A stretch of DNA of 64,000 nt from positions 3,141,308-3,205,307 of the forward strand of contig VCAZ01000021.1 in the NCBI GenBank assembly GCA_005784505.1, given 5' to 3'. The notes beneath the pieces are model-generated. The model made no database searches, had not been told where the DNA came from, and saw nothing but the letters and a program-made list of their open reading frames with translations. The position numbers were made by a program, and so were the translations under genes. Shown here in pieces: positions 11,095 to 23,014 of this stretch. Each line of letters opens with the position of its first letter. Position 1 is the first letter of the stretch. Source of the stretch: Bagarius yarrelli. Lineage: Eukaryota > Chordata > Actinopteri > Siluriformes > Sisoridae.

Positions 11095-12138
11095 TTAGAC
11101 AGAAGTCTGAAACCAGATATGACACATTCTTTGCAAGTGACAATGGAACTTCAATTCCATTTAATTCAACAACTTGCATATTAAAGAAACACAGTACAAT
11201 TTGCTCTCTCACTAAAAACAAATAAGAAAAACATTTTCATTATCTATCTTTTTAACATGCATTTCACAAAACTGTAGAGACTTATATAAGAATGTTTCAC
11301 ATGTTTCTTTTTGAGGTCTACCACATTCAAGCATCTATATCTCTAGGAGACTCTCAAAGCCCTTTTTTTCATGAAAATATCAATGGATCAGCAAGATCAA
11401 GACAGACAAAACAGATATCAACCATCCAAAAGTAATCACTCTACTAAACCACAGGACTCGAAAGAATGCTCAATAACAGATCAACTGGGGTATGTAACCC
11501 CGAAGAACTATATAATGTTTTTATCACGTACACCACAAGACAAACATTATGCCACATGATCGCTCTTTAAATGCTTACTGACAATCCAATGCAGAGACAG
11601 CAACTGAACTAATATGGGAACTAAACGAAAGATCAGGGGTAAAAAGGGAATGAGAAGAAACTTTTTTTTTTAAAACTTTCCATATTTTACTAATAGGGTG
11701 CACACAAATAATCATAAAGCTACAACATCCAAAGTGTCTTAAATGAAGAAACAGCTGGGATTAGAATGTGTATGAGAATGTTTAACAATCTAATTACCAG
11801 ACACACATTAAACATTACCTAATGGTAAACTCTAACTACAACAGGTGGCTCGAGCTAATTTAGCAGCAACAACAATGACTACAAGAATAAACAAGCGGAA
11901 TAAGTTATAACATAAAACATACAATAAATTATTTGGCAAAGTTCAAATGGGTATTTTGGTAAACATTATATGATAAGTTATCGTTATGCTCTAGTACAGA
12001 GATCTAAAAAGATAACAATGCTTTGTAATATGGTTTAGTTTTACTGCTTTAATGAACACTGACATCTAGTGTTCAGGTGACAAAGTTGTAGAATGTTAGC
12101 ATGCTGTAAATATATAATAATGTTTATTGTTATAATTA
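11095..12138. other. No gene recognised
   Basis: AT-rich non-coding DNA. A 62-codon plus-strand frame at 11371-11559 (Gln/Ser/Lys-rich) has no recognisable domain. Confidence 0.4.
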
Positions 12139-12139
12139 T

Positions 12140-13595
12140 TAGGACTCAAGCCATGCAATAGTGCAGAGCCCTTTTATTTTTCTAAGGATCGTTATTATTT
12201 TTGACCTTTTTTTGGGAGGGCCCTTAACATGGTTAAAAAGAAAATTTGCACATATGCTGGTATCTGTGGCCGTCAAGGCTAGGCCAAGTTTTACATTTTT
12301 AACAAAAATATTTAGCCTAGTTCTCTTTCTGTTTCCCACATTCAATCTTTTACACATGAACAAAAATTTTAAAACGTATTTGCACAGAAAAAAATCGAAG
12401 TCACAAAGTTAAGGTATCTTATTTTGATATTAGAGGTTTTCTTTTTTTTTTTGATCGCTTGATTCTCAACAGAGCTGCCCATGCCAGTGATAAAACAAAT
12501 TACAGAGTATTGGTGAATTCGGAAAGCATGAGAGAAACCAGGATCGGCGTCCCTACTACTTAAGTTACTGGTTAATCCTAGCAAGTTAGCTTTCGAAGTT
12601 ATCTGTATATAGACCAGGCCAGGCACCCAGACCCCATCCAGCAAACTTGTGCTTGGGGACCCACAGTACACGGCTGCGTGGAGGACCCAGGACGGAGCAG
12701 CCTGCTTGATTAGGGTTATTAACAACAAAGTTACAAAGATTGAACAGGATATGAAACATTTGCCTGTAGCAAAATACACTTTATTCAATTCAGCAGCTAT
12801 ATTGGATGCGTTATCAGTAACTAAGGCTTCGTCTGAAGGCACATACTACATACGTATTATGTACTGCAGTTAAGTAACTTCCTGACCATAAAAATGTTAA
12901 TGTTAAATTGCGAAGATCTAGAGTTTTTGTTGACGGGTGTGTCCTTGGCAGCTTGACAAATTTTAATGTTTTCCTATGAAAAAGGAAGTTGTTATAACTC
13001 TGGCATGTAATGTCCCAAACTTAACATGTTTGATAAGATTCCTGAACTAAAGAGATCAACATGTCCATATTCAGTTATAGTCATATCACCAACTGCTGTT
13101 GTTATTTAATAGGACACATCTAACTGCCAATAGAACATATCTAACTGCCAATATTCTATTAGAAATATAGCACCACCTGCTGGCAACAAGAAACAACTTG
13201 TTTTACACTTAACTAAGCATGCGGTGTCCAATTTGTGCCAAACTTTACATGCTTGTTAAGTGTCTGAAGACATTTAAAGGCCAATGTTAAGTTATAATTC
13301 TAGCACCACCTGTTGGCAACAGGATAAACCACATTTTGCACTAACTAAAACATACCATGTTCAATCCTTACTAAACTTAATATATGTATATATATATGAT
13401 AAAAGTGCTGGCTTGAAGACATCAACCTCATCAACCAGGTGGCAGCAGGAATTTGCACTTATAAAAATTGACATTTAACCTATATTTACCACTTAAATGC
13501 ATAATGCTTACTGTTCCTGTTTGCTCTTCATAAAGCCAGGTGAGCCCGGGTGCGAGGGCCCTTACAGCGCTGCTTGCAGCTTTAAATTTTCGAAA
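12140..13595 (+). repeat. Old interspersed repeat, class uncertain
   Basis: The left end 'aggactcaagccatgcaat' followed by agtgcagagccctttt and the right end 'cgggtgcgagggcccttac' followed by agcgctgcttgcagc match, from memory, the ends of a repeat seen in many fish genomes. Inside it, near 13170, 13303 and 13435, the phrase 'gcaccacctgctggcaac' and variants recur, giving a loose tandem arrangement. It is interrupted around 12430-12870 by unrelated sequence that includes a possible hAT fragment. Confidence 0.4.
12780..12842 (-). pseudogene. Possible hAT transposase fragment
   Basis: The minus strand reads ALVTDNASNIAAELNK. This resembles the hAT catalytic region around the second Asp (TDNASN-type motif). 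Downstream residues no longer match and the frame soon becomes Ile/Leu-rich without domain character. It lies inside the old repeat at 12140-13595. It is short, so a chance match is possible. Confidence 0.35.
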
Positions 13596-13599
13596 CATC

Positions 13600-14121
13600 C
13601 TTTGAATACATGGATTGGAATAAGGTGGTTTAATTTGAAATCTAGACTTAAGGCAGAAACCATACCATATGACAGGAGATGACATCTCTCTCTTTTTCTC
13701 AATTTAAACTTGAGTTTTACAGTTTTTAACTGTAATACAAGAAACTGGACTAGTAATAAAACATACCAAACAGAGACTTTTTATCAGACCCATGAGTCAA
13801 ATTTTAATACACATGGCAAAAGTCCACATATTTAGTTTGGTTCAGTATTTGCACTTTACCATGAACACTAACGGACAGTCAGATCATTGACCCAGCAAGT
13901 TAAACAATGCATCTAAGATTAGCAACAAAATTGAGCAATAAAAAAAAAAGGAAAGGTTTGTTAACATGTTTGTTCTGATCTGTGCTGTAAATGCTATCAC
14001 ACTAAGTATAACATAGCTGTAGATAATTTACTATAGTAATTATTGATGTAATTTGTTTATTTTACTATAGTACAGTTACTATAACAAGTGGGGTGGAATT
14101 ACTACAACAAATGGTCACATC
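13600..14121. other. MITE-like palindromic AT sequence, no gene
   Basis: Contains repeated tactatagta-type palindromes near 14030 and 14062. Similar words recur to the right of the solo LTR at 14600-14655. The LTR may have landed inside an older palindromic element. Confidence 0.35.
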
Positions 14122-14520
14122 TGTAACGGGTAGTAGACTCAGAGCATAGGTTAAAACCAATTAAAGAACTTTATTCCAGAGGAATGAAACAAGGTTTTAA
14201 ACAAATTTAAACTCACAAAGAACTTAGATAAACACAGGTTATACCAAAACAGGGGAATCACTTGGAAATAGTACTTTTAAACACCTAAAGTGTTAGGAGT
14301 CTGGTAGTCTTTACAAAGCATAACATGGAAACATTGGAAACCGCAGCAATACACAATTGAGTCCTTCTTCCTTGTGTGGGACTAGACAGCGAGTGAGTGA
14401 AGGTGAGGCCCTTATATTGGGTTTGAGTGCAATTAGGGGAATGTGCTGTAGGCGTAGTGCTGGAATGTGCTGTAGGAGCGTGAATGGTGAACTGAGGGAG
14501 AGTCTGGTGTGTCTGTAACA
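14122..14520 (-). mobile_element. Solo LTR
   Basis: On the minus strand it begins TGTTACAGACAC and ends CCGTTACA, the expected TG...CA borders. It is about 399 bp long. A TATA-like tataagg lies at mid-length and an AATAAA near the 3' end, as in an LTR promoter and poly(A) signal. The flanks read acatc on the left and acatt on the right, a 5-bp duplication with one mismatch. No internal retroelement coding region adjoins it, so it is a solo LTR left by recombination. Family not assigned. Confidence 0.65.
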
Positions 14521-14869
14521 ACATTGTTGCAATGAACCATCTTATGTTTACTATTGTAAGGTTCAAAAACAATACAGTATTTACCACTGGAAATTTTGCT
14601 ACATGTTCTACAGTAAAGTTACTCTACAATACTATAGTACTATAAAGTACCCTCAATAAATGGTCATTTATAATGACCCTCACATAAGCTATTAATTAAA
14701 ATATATTCTTTTCCTAACCAACTACCTGTAAGATTTTATGTTGGAACATGGTTACACAAAACACAAAATAGTAGTCCATTTAGTGCAGGATGCCAGTGAA
14801 ACAGAGGCACATCTGTTAATGGGGAAAATGCTCTTGGTATGATGCTTGTACAATTATTAGCAGCCATGT

Positions 14870-15600
14870 ACATGATAAGGTCTATCCCAAGATTGTTTCT
14901 CGTACGATGTGGTTGACCAGCATTTAAGCAAAATTTGCAGCTATAGCTGGTTTTCCTAATGTAATCGGAGCAATTGACCCCACACACATTGATATAAAGC
15001 TGCCATATGAAGAAGAATTTACATACATGAATTGGAAACATTTCTATTAAATAAATATGCAAATAATATGTAAGGTGGCCTGGGTCAGGCCATAATTCAT
15101 ACATCTTAAAAAACAGCATAGGCTCCAAGCTGGCAGGGTGTGCGATGGGTGGCTTCTTGGTAAGTGATGTGTTGATGGTTCTATTTAAGTGTTTATTTTG
15201 TTGTGCGTTTAATACTTCAACTGCCTATCAGGAGACCGTCTTTATCCACTAAAGACGTGGCTGTTAACCACCCTCACTAACCCACAAACTGACCGATGCC
15301 TATTTTTGCACTAGGTCAGTTGTGGAGCGGGTTATTGGGCAGCTAAAATAGCGGTGGCGCAGCCTGGATAGGACCGGTGGGATGATGCCATACCGCCCTT
15401 ACAAAGTGTGCCGCATCATGCTGGCCTGTGGTGTGCTGCACAATGTTGCGCACAGACACAGTATACCCCTTGGTGAAGATGTGGCACCACTAGATGACCC
15501 CGACCCAGGACCACTGTATGTGCAGCCCAACCATAGACCAATTCATTCCTGTCAACGTGTGGTTGTGGCAATATAATTGCTTTTGCAGAAGTTCCCAGCT
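14870..15600 (+). pseudogene. Harbinger (HARBI1-like) transposase remnant
   Basis: Plus-strand blocks follow the order of the Harbinger DDE nuclease: AKFAAIAGFPNVIGAIDPTH at about 14926-14985, holding the first catalytic Asp in GAID; EEEFTYMNWKHFY just after; a WLLGK-like block near 15150 and YPLKTWLLTTLTNPQTD in pieces near 15240-15300; then SVVERVIGQLK-like sequence and a long open block at 15382-15576 reading MMPYRPYKVCRIMLACGVLH onward, with the typical CGVLHNVAHRHSIPLGED ending. Stops and frameshifts separate the blocks, so it is dead. The DNA-binding Myb-like partner gene of Harbinger elements is not seen, and I cannot locate the element ends. Confidence 0.85.
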
Positions 15601-15705
15601 TAACTTCAACGTTTATCTCAGACTATTTCTTTTAAAGCTGGGTTACAGTGCGATTTTTAGATCCCATCGCGTTGACTGCGTCAGTCTTAAACTGCTATCT
15701 ATCTA

Positions 15706-15875
15706 TTTACATTTACATTTGCAGTATTTGGCAGACGCCCTTATCCAGAGCGACTTACAATTAAGGGCCTTGCTCAGGGGTCCAACAGTGGTGGCTTGCC
15801 GGAGCTGGAAATCGAACCCACAACCTTCGGGTTGGTAATCCAACACCTTAACCATGAGCCACCACTTCCCACCAC
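15706..15875 (-). mobile_element. tRNA-derived SINE with L2-like tail
   Basis: Reverse of a common fish SINE. The tail end 'ggcagacgcccttatccaga' lies at 15729, followed by 'agggccttgctcagggg', and the complement of a box B (gggttcgatttcc) lies at 15807-15819. It ends in the complement of a tRNA-like head near 15855. It is the same family as the plus-strand copy at 26384-26563. Confidence 0.8.
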
Positions 15876-15879
15876 TTTA

Positions 15880-17870
15880 TTTCTGCTTAATAGTCATTTG
15901 TTATAATGTTACATCCCAAGAGGTAGAAGGTAGATTGCTCACTCCTCCTTACATGCCTCCACAGTGGGCACTGTGACCCAGATAAGCGATACGTCTACTC
16001 CTAACTTGCTGTTGTCTATGTTTGAGAGACTGTTTGGTTTACTATTACTGTAGTTTACTGATTCAGTTTTAACTATTAAAAAAGGAACAGGACTTGCTTC
16101 CAGACTGGGTTCTCTTAAAGATCAGCAGGCCACTAGATACAAAGTATGAGCAAAAACAAATAAAAAAGATTCTTTGTAATAGTTAAAGGAAAATGTTTCC
16201 ATTATTATGTTTTACATATTAAAATGAAAAAATAAATATTATCAAAATTCTTTTCGATTCTAGGTAAGCATAAAACCTGTACTAATCCATTTCCTTCATT
16301 AGGCCCACCCAGTAGCTTGAATCAATGTGCATGTCCAATTATCATGCTGTTTAGTATTATTTCTGAAATATTCCTATTATCTCTCAATGTTTATGTCATT
16401 ATGAGTAAATATTTGTGATAATACGTGTGATACCTTTGTCAGAAAATATATACACATATTGCATTTTAGTGCTACTCCAACTCTAGAGCCAAACCATTAT
16501 AAAAGACCACGAAGCAGATATTTGTCAAAGATGGTCACATGTGAACCCCTATTATACCAAGAAACAGGCTTAGAAATTATAATTGGGATACAGATGGTAA
16601 CCCAAGAAAGAGTAAGTTGTCAAGGTACATAACTCTAATTTTGTGCAGCAAGCATGATTTTCAGTTTGGAAGCACATCAGGTTATTTTTTCAATTTTGCG
16701 GTTGAGAGACGAGAACATTCGCTGACTGAGACTGAGAGGTAGCACTTTGAAATCTCATCATTGCTGCTGGTGAGTTTGTGTGGCATATTTATGCACGCTC
16801 TGCATCGACTTCATTTGTTTCTGTTTACGGTCTGTAAAGCCACTGAATAGTTCCAGTAAATGCTCACTGCAGAGACAGAGAAAAAGAAGTGGCCTTCATT
16901 CCAAAGGGTGCAATCTGAATCCAGGCACAATGAGTGTCTCTGAAAGCCAGACTCAGTAACTGAACATCCTCTCTTCTGGAAATAAGGCTTTGTATCCAAG
17001 TAGCAAACAAGCTACTCTGGGAAAGCTCCACAAATGAATACTGGTAGCAGAAACTTCAAAAAAGAAAACTGAAGTTAAAAAAAAAATCAGTCATTCTCAA
17101 TCATTCTTTTATTTCTCCTCGAACTACTGCAAATAACCCCAAGATTTTAAAACAGTTTTCCTATTTTTGTTTAATATTCCTCGGTAATCTAATAAAACTG
17201 CCTCCATTTTTTTTAATTTGCTGCAAACCTCTGTATGCTACCATCTGAGGGTTAATTTTCCATGCTCGGTAGAGCACCCCACTAAACTACTGGGGATGGG
17301 AACTGAATTAGATTCTGTAACTGCCTTGTAATGATATGTAGGACACACTGAAAGATGTTTACTAGGGGCTTTCACGCTGCCATGAGGTCCACTAGGGCAA
17401 TCAACCTCCTTTGGGCCAGCAGCCCAGTCCCATGAAGTAAATCTTTGGCAGAAAGAAGGTGGGCTTCTGGTGGTGCTAAGGTCAGAGACCGCAGCATCCA
17501 TAGTGGAGCAACTGTACCGTTTCTAAGCGAAAACAGCGATTGCAGCTGTATGGGAGATTCTACGCCCTGGGTAGATTCTACGCCTTGGTTGCTGCCTTGA
17601 CACCTCTACCCTTAGTGGGGTGTGAGTAGCGATGCTACTCTTTTGCACCCTGTCTGGCATCCTCTTTGAAGCGGTGGAATGGAATGCCACTTATTGTTTT
17701 TTCGCCTCCTGGAATCTCTTAATGCAAGGTAATGGAACAATAGGGGTTTGCATCTGATCATACATCTGTGTTGGCTAAGCAGTTCTATCAATAATGTCAC
17801 TATCAAGAAGATTGTGTCAAAATCAGGTCTTAGGACTGGTTTTGTCATCACTTCAACATCAGGAACTTAT
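15880..17870. other. No gene recognised
   Basis: Mixed AT-rich DNA. From about 17240 on base composition is more even, and short frames on both strands are open (for example 87 codons on minus at 17238-17501). None shows a recognisable domain. The last few hundred bases may belong to the DIRS remnant that follows. Confidence 0.35.
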
Positions 17871-17879
17871 TTTGTAGCA

Positions 17880-18915
17880 TAATGCTCACAATAGATGACC
17901 CCCTCACTGGCTGGGGAGCTGTCATAAGTGGCAGCTAAGTCCTGTGGATGTGAAAAGGTCACCACCTTTTAATCACTGGAACACTTCTTTCCCATGGACC
18001 GACTGTATGCCTTTTCCCCCCAATCGCTCTGCTCCTGTCGGCTCTGGAGAGAGTATGCCAGGACAAGGTAAGGCTACTTCTAATAGCCCTGTCCTGGCCA
18101 GGCCAAATTTGGTTCTAAGACCTGGTGTCCCTCCTTGATGGTCCTTCTTTAGAGTTGACGGTCAGATGGGAGCCTCCTCACAGCTGAGGGGGCAGATGAC
18201 TGCACCTCATCCAACATTTTTGGAAGCTGTGGGCATGGCCCCCTGAGGGAGCGCAGATTATAGCATCTGGTTGTTGAGGACTAATATCAGTCAAGAGCCC
18301 CCACCAGAAGAAAACAATACACACTGAAATGAAACCCTTTTGTTTCATGGTGGAGACAGAAACAGCAGGACCCAGTTAACTGGCCAGTCTGCACATTTCT
18401 TGAGTTCGTCCAGGAACGTTTTTCTCCAAGGGTATTTTTCCTAAAAGTTGTATGTGGCAGCCTTAGGTGCTTACCATGCTCCTCTGAGTGGTCTGTAAGT
18501 GGCCAGGGACCCACTAACCATACGTTTCTTTACCAGGTGCTACACCAGCACAGAAATAGAGGTTTAAGCCTTGGGACATAGCGGTGGTTCTGAAAATTCT
18601 ATCAAGGCCTCTGGTTTCCCCCTACTTAAGGGCTTAGGGCATATGCTAATAGAGGTATAGCAGACATCTGTAATGCAGCAGGATGATCCTCTACACACAG
18701 ATTTGTCCATTATTTAGCCTTGACCTGGCTTTACCCAGGCCTGCCGATCATTCTATCCTGCTTGGTATGCTGCTGGTTACGTCTTTTTGGTTCTTGGTCT
18801 CTTACATTACCCACCATGATGTGTCGCTCTTCCATTGGACTAATTACACATGTGCTTAAGACGAGGTTCCCATAGCGTTTTTGACGCAGCCTGTCGGGGA
18901 ACCATGGTTACATAT
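17880..18915 (+). pseudogene. DIRS-type retrotransposon remnant
   Basis: Plus-strand blocks resemble DIRS elements: DPLTGWGAV near 17898 (the RNase H start, where T-D-A-S is expected before L-T-G-W-G), then a DCMPFPPIALL-like block near 18000 followed by a proline/tryptophan-rich segment (VLARP, WPGQIW-like) and LWAWP-type residues near 18228. The 3' end carries 'ttcccatagcgtttttgacg' followed by cagcctgtcggggaacc and 'ggttacatatgtaa', recognised as the terminal region of fish DIRS-like elements. The part of RNase H between the first block and the C-terminal block is missing. The tyrosine recombinase cannot be followed in one frame. Dead copy. Confidence 0.6.
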
Positions 18916-18919
18916 GTAA

Positions 18920-20395
18920 ATATATAGATATGTTTCTAGCTTGGTAAAAAAAGGTACTTTTTTAAAAAAAAAAGGAGGTCAGAAAATGATTTTAATTATA
19001 CAAATTTTTAATTTGTGCATTTTTCTCCTCCAAAGAATCCCTTAGTTTTGCAGTGTTTAAGGAAAAATGAGGAGGAGGATGAGTGATCTTAAGTCTAATG
19101 ATGCGTTGATATATTTTAACCTTTTAACATAAACCACTGATTCAGAAAGCGATTATTCATTTAATTATCCTTCACAGTCATGATCAAAGAAAGGCAGATA
19201 AAAGGATTCCAAAGGAGGAACAGAAACAACAAAAATCTTGGTAAGAGAAGAAAGCAAGCAAAAATTTAATAGGAAAGAATCATTAAGATTTTAAATGTTT
19301 GAATGCTTCTGACTTCTGACTTTTTTTTTTTTTTAAAAAACAACCTTTTTCCTGACAGTTACCATTGTTTTAGTGGTTTTGCCAGGGTTTAGTGAGGGTG
19401 GAAATACAGCCATAGATCTGTATAATATAAATGTTAACAAATGTTTTATGTAGCATTTTGTATGGAGGTGCATTTGTTTGGCTTATGTCAATATATCAAG
19501 TGGGTAGTGTAGGTCAGTAAAACTTTGACCCATAAAACATTGTCACTGAATTTTTATTATTTGACAATAATCCTTCATTTCATTATCATGATAAAAAGAT
19601 TGATACAATAATTAAAGATCTACCAATTATTTGCATGCCCATGTGAATGATGACTAATATGCAGAACTGATATTTATTTTTTTACTTTTTGATTTTTTGG
19701 GCTTTCAATACACAAAGGAAAGGGATATATGCTGTTTTTTTTATTTAGCTAAACATTTTAAAAATGTAATTTATGTAAAAAGTTTTAACCACACAATGTT
19801 TAAACAGAATAACTCTGAAATCATTTCAAATGTTTTAGCTGTTAATGCACTGCTCTATAATGTGATTTTTTTTTTTTTTTGCATCCCCCATCTTGATAAA
19901 GACTTAAAAACCAAACCTATAATATCTGTTTAAACATTTGTGTTATTATGGGATGTAAAGCATCAAATTTACAGCTTAGAAAAATACCTGTATATTTGTT
20001 TTATGCTAAAAAAAAGGAAAATAAGTAGCAATTTTTTAAACCATAATGTGTTACCAAACTGCTTCCCATATTCACAGCAAACCTCTCTGGTTTGTGGAGA
20101 TTAACCACATAGCAAAATCCACAGCAATTCAGTGCCAGTTCCCATGATGCACTAGGGTTAGACCACATAAAGCGTAAAACACACACCAATACAACATAAC
20201 ATTGCTTTTTTTCAGCAACGTACATTGATTTCCAACTCACTTTGCAATATTCAGCACTTCTCTGCAGCTGTGCTACCAAGGGCTTTGTTTGCCAAAAGCC
20301 AAATTTGTTCTGACCAAGCTAAATAGAATCCAGATCAACTAAAGCACAGAGATAATGCGTGGCCAAGCTTGAGTTAAGACACAGCAACCAGCTGC
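18920..20395. other. No gene recognised
   Basis: AT-rich with several A/T homopolymers (for example near 19320 and 19868). Open frames of 78 and 92 codons are AT-driven and lack domains. Confidence 0.4.
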
Positions 20396-20400
20396 TCCTT

Positions 20401-20900
20401 AGGGCTGGGCAATATGGCCAAAAAGTTTTTCCGATATTTCTTTTTTCATATTGACCAATAATGATATATATTTTACTATAGAAATTGTTAATTATGTCAG
20501 TATAGAGTATCCAATGTAGATTATCCCAACAATGACTAAAGCCACAAAATTAGAGGGGTTATCAATTTTGAACTTTATGAACTCGAGCTGCGTCAGTTAG
20601 CCATGGGAATGCTTCCCATGTGACAGTGGCTCTGAAGCACGTGTTCAATCAAGCCAATCAAAAGACGAAACATCATACGCACGGCGTATCACTGGCGTCA
20701 TCGACCAGAAAAAATACAAATCAAAAATACTAAGCAGACTTTTTTTCTTCAGTGTGTGGTCTGATTTATCAGCAATTATGCCCAAAAAGAAAGGCGAAGA
20801 CAGTGGTTAAGTGTGTGACAAGCTACAAGCCGTGAGTGTTTCGAGAGAGCAGACTGCCCGCAGCGACTCAGACACAGGCACAGCAGAAGCTGAGATTGTG
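20401..20900 (+). mobile_element. hAT element left end
   Basis: Begins agggctgggcaatatggcc, the usual terminal inverted repeat of a fish hAT group, followed by an AT-rich subterminal part. Near 20760-20890 it becomes GC-richer with a short atgcccaaaaagaaaggcg start, as in the 5' coding part of such elements. The matching right end was not found in the next kilobase, so the copy is truncated or interrupted by the DIRS-like sequence after it. Confidence 0.6.
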
Positions 20901-21680
20901 GAAGCTGCAGATGGACCTAGCGGAGGGGTCTGTGGAGATTGTCTCTCTTAGCCACAGAGAGGCCCACACACTGTGGCTGTCCAGGTGCTGCCCCTAGCAT
21001 GCTTGGCCGAAGGGGAGACACAGGGCAGTACAGCCCGACCATGTAGGGTTATTCTAGACTCTGCATGGGGGCGGGGTCCAGCGGTCTGTAACGAAGCAGA
21101 GGGAGCGGAGGCCTCTGAGGAGGCGCTACTCCTAGCAGCAAGTCACACTGTAAATGTGGTAGAGACCCTCTTAAACTCCAGAGTCCCCCACAAAACAGGA
21201 AGCAATATGCCCGAAGTGGAAGCGTTGGGGACCTCAAGGCGCTGTCACATCACGGTGGATGTGGGGTTGCGGTCAACTCAGCAGCCAGTATTCAAGAGGC
21301 CTGGCGGCCAGTAGTGTATGTGAAGACGCTGTATAAGCTGAATAGTTAGGCTGGAACAGAACTGTTACGCCTGTCAGTATCTCAGGTGGTGGAGTTAAAA
21401 GTAGTAAGTCAGTCATCGCCACCATGACAGTGATTTGGCGGTATAGCGGCGTTGGCATCTCGTTCCCATAGCGTCCTGATGCAGCTCGCTTCCCATGCCG
21501 TCCTCAGCTGATGATAGCCATGCTCCTGCGAGCCTGATTACCTTCACTTCACCTCGGCGTGATTGAACACGTGCTTCAGAGGCATGGTCAAGTGGGAAGC
21601 GTCCCCAAAGTGTTTTGACGCACCTTCTTATTTCCTTTGGGAAAACCAAGGTTACATATGCAACCCTAGCGACGTTTATT
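20901..21680 (+). mobile_element. DIRS-like terminal fragment
   Basis: The section 21450-21675 shares features with the end at 18865-18915: 'cgttcccatagcgtcctgat', a gacgcac stretch, and 'ccaaggttacatatgcaac'. The GC-rich part before it (20973-21314) has a 113-codon plus-strand frame with no domain that I recognise; it could be an internal part of the same element or unrelated. Confidence 0.45.
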
Positions 21681-21889
21681 AACAAAAACAGATTCAAATT
21701 AAGACATCTTACTAAAATTAACACAACACAATATTAGAGGTGAAAGAAATGTTCCCCCCAGCCCCTTCAGTGGGCAGGAAACTACAAACTATCTGACCAT
21801 CACATTTATATTTGTTTTTAAACATTCTATTATATTTTTACTCCTATACTAACCTGTAATTAAGCTTTTGTTTATTTGTTTATTCAGCC

Positions 21890-22150
21890 AAAAATGATTA
21901 TTGCGCAAAATGATTAGGCACTTATGTTGGGTGCAAAAGTCTGGAACGCAGTCTGTGTTACAGTTTATGCCAAAGGTATTCAGAATCATTCTACACCATT
22001 CATAATACATCATGTCTTCATGTAGCTTAGGCATTTCGTGCACAGGGGCATTGTTATGCTGGAACAGTGTTTAAGCCTCACTTACTTCAGTTTTAGTGAC
22101 AACTTATGCTACAGCATATAGAGACATTAAAGTCAACTGTGTGACCATGT
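21890..22150 (-). mobile_element. Tc1-like non-autonomous fragment
   Basis: Carries 'gccaaaggtattcagaatca', 'gtgcacaggggcattgttat' and 'gctggaacagtg', matching the interior of the family seen at 9560-10022. Both inverted ends are unclear. No transposase frame. Confidence 0.45.
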
Positions 22151-22789
22151 GAAGACAGTTATGGGCACGGTGTGAGGTCTTTAGGAATAGTTGGATGTTT
22201 ATTATAGTAAATTCCTATCCAGTAGAAACTGCAACTTCATATTTTTATAAGGTTGAGGTTAAAAATTTAATGCTTTCTACAAGTCATACAAGGACCAATT
22301 AGTATGAAAAGAAACCCAGCAGTTTCCTTTATTTTGAAAAGTATAAGTATTTGACAATATTATCAAAGATAAACCACTATGTGTGCCATACAGTCAGAGG
22401 TGAAATGAAACCCTAATCAATTATCAAAATTTATACCATTTTATTAAATGAATGCGAGTTAAAAATGAATAAGCTGTAGGATTCAGCAACCAGCAAAAGT
22501 TCTCTATTTGTGTCAAGAAGATATTTATTCTTCTCAATAATTCAAGCTGACACTTTACTATTCTGACAATGTCTTTATTTAATCTTCAAAGTAAATGGTG
22601 AAATTAAACCCATTTATGCTCTCTGAACTGCTTGTTCCTAAGCATCTAAAATTCGAAGGCATTATATTCAACCACTAAGATGTAATAGTACCAAAAGATG
22701 TAATAATATTATATCTAATATATCCAAACAAACAGAAAATCATACTATACTAAAGTCAAAGACGAAGTTAATACCTGGCATCCATAAAT

Positions 22790-23010
22790 TTAAATTTAAA
22801 GTTTATTTGTCACATACAGCATCATGCATAGTATGACATGCAGTAAAAAGCCTCTTACAGTTGACTGTGTTTTAAAATGATTTAAACAGCAAGATTAAAA
22901 AAATGCCATACGAAGAACAAGTAGATCATATATTTACATTTAGAGCATTTGGTAGATTAACATTTATCTTATTTATCAATCCATCTAAGGGTCTTGCTCA
23001 GAAGTCCAGC
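22790..23010 (-). repeat. Degenerate fish repeats and SINE tail
   Basis: 'gtttatttgtcacatacagc' with 'agtatgacatgcagtaaaaa' is a phrase of a common fish repeat. It is followed at 22930-23010 by a worn copy of the SINE tail (acatttagagcatttggtag, gggtcttgctcag). Class of the first part not assigned. Confidence 0.4.
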
Positions 23011-23014
23011 ATAT

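Noticed and set aside
12369..12842. 157-codon minus frame
   Set aside because: Only the first ~20 residues look like hAT; the rest is hydrophobic filler ending in a poly-A-coded Lys run, so it is not called as a gene.
21049..21314. GC-rich overlapping frames on both strands
   Set aside because: No domain on either strand, and placed between DIRS and hAT remnants; more likely internal repeat sequence.
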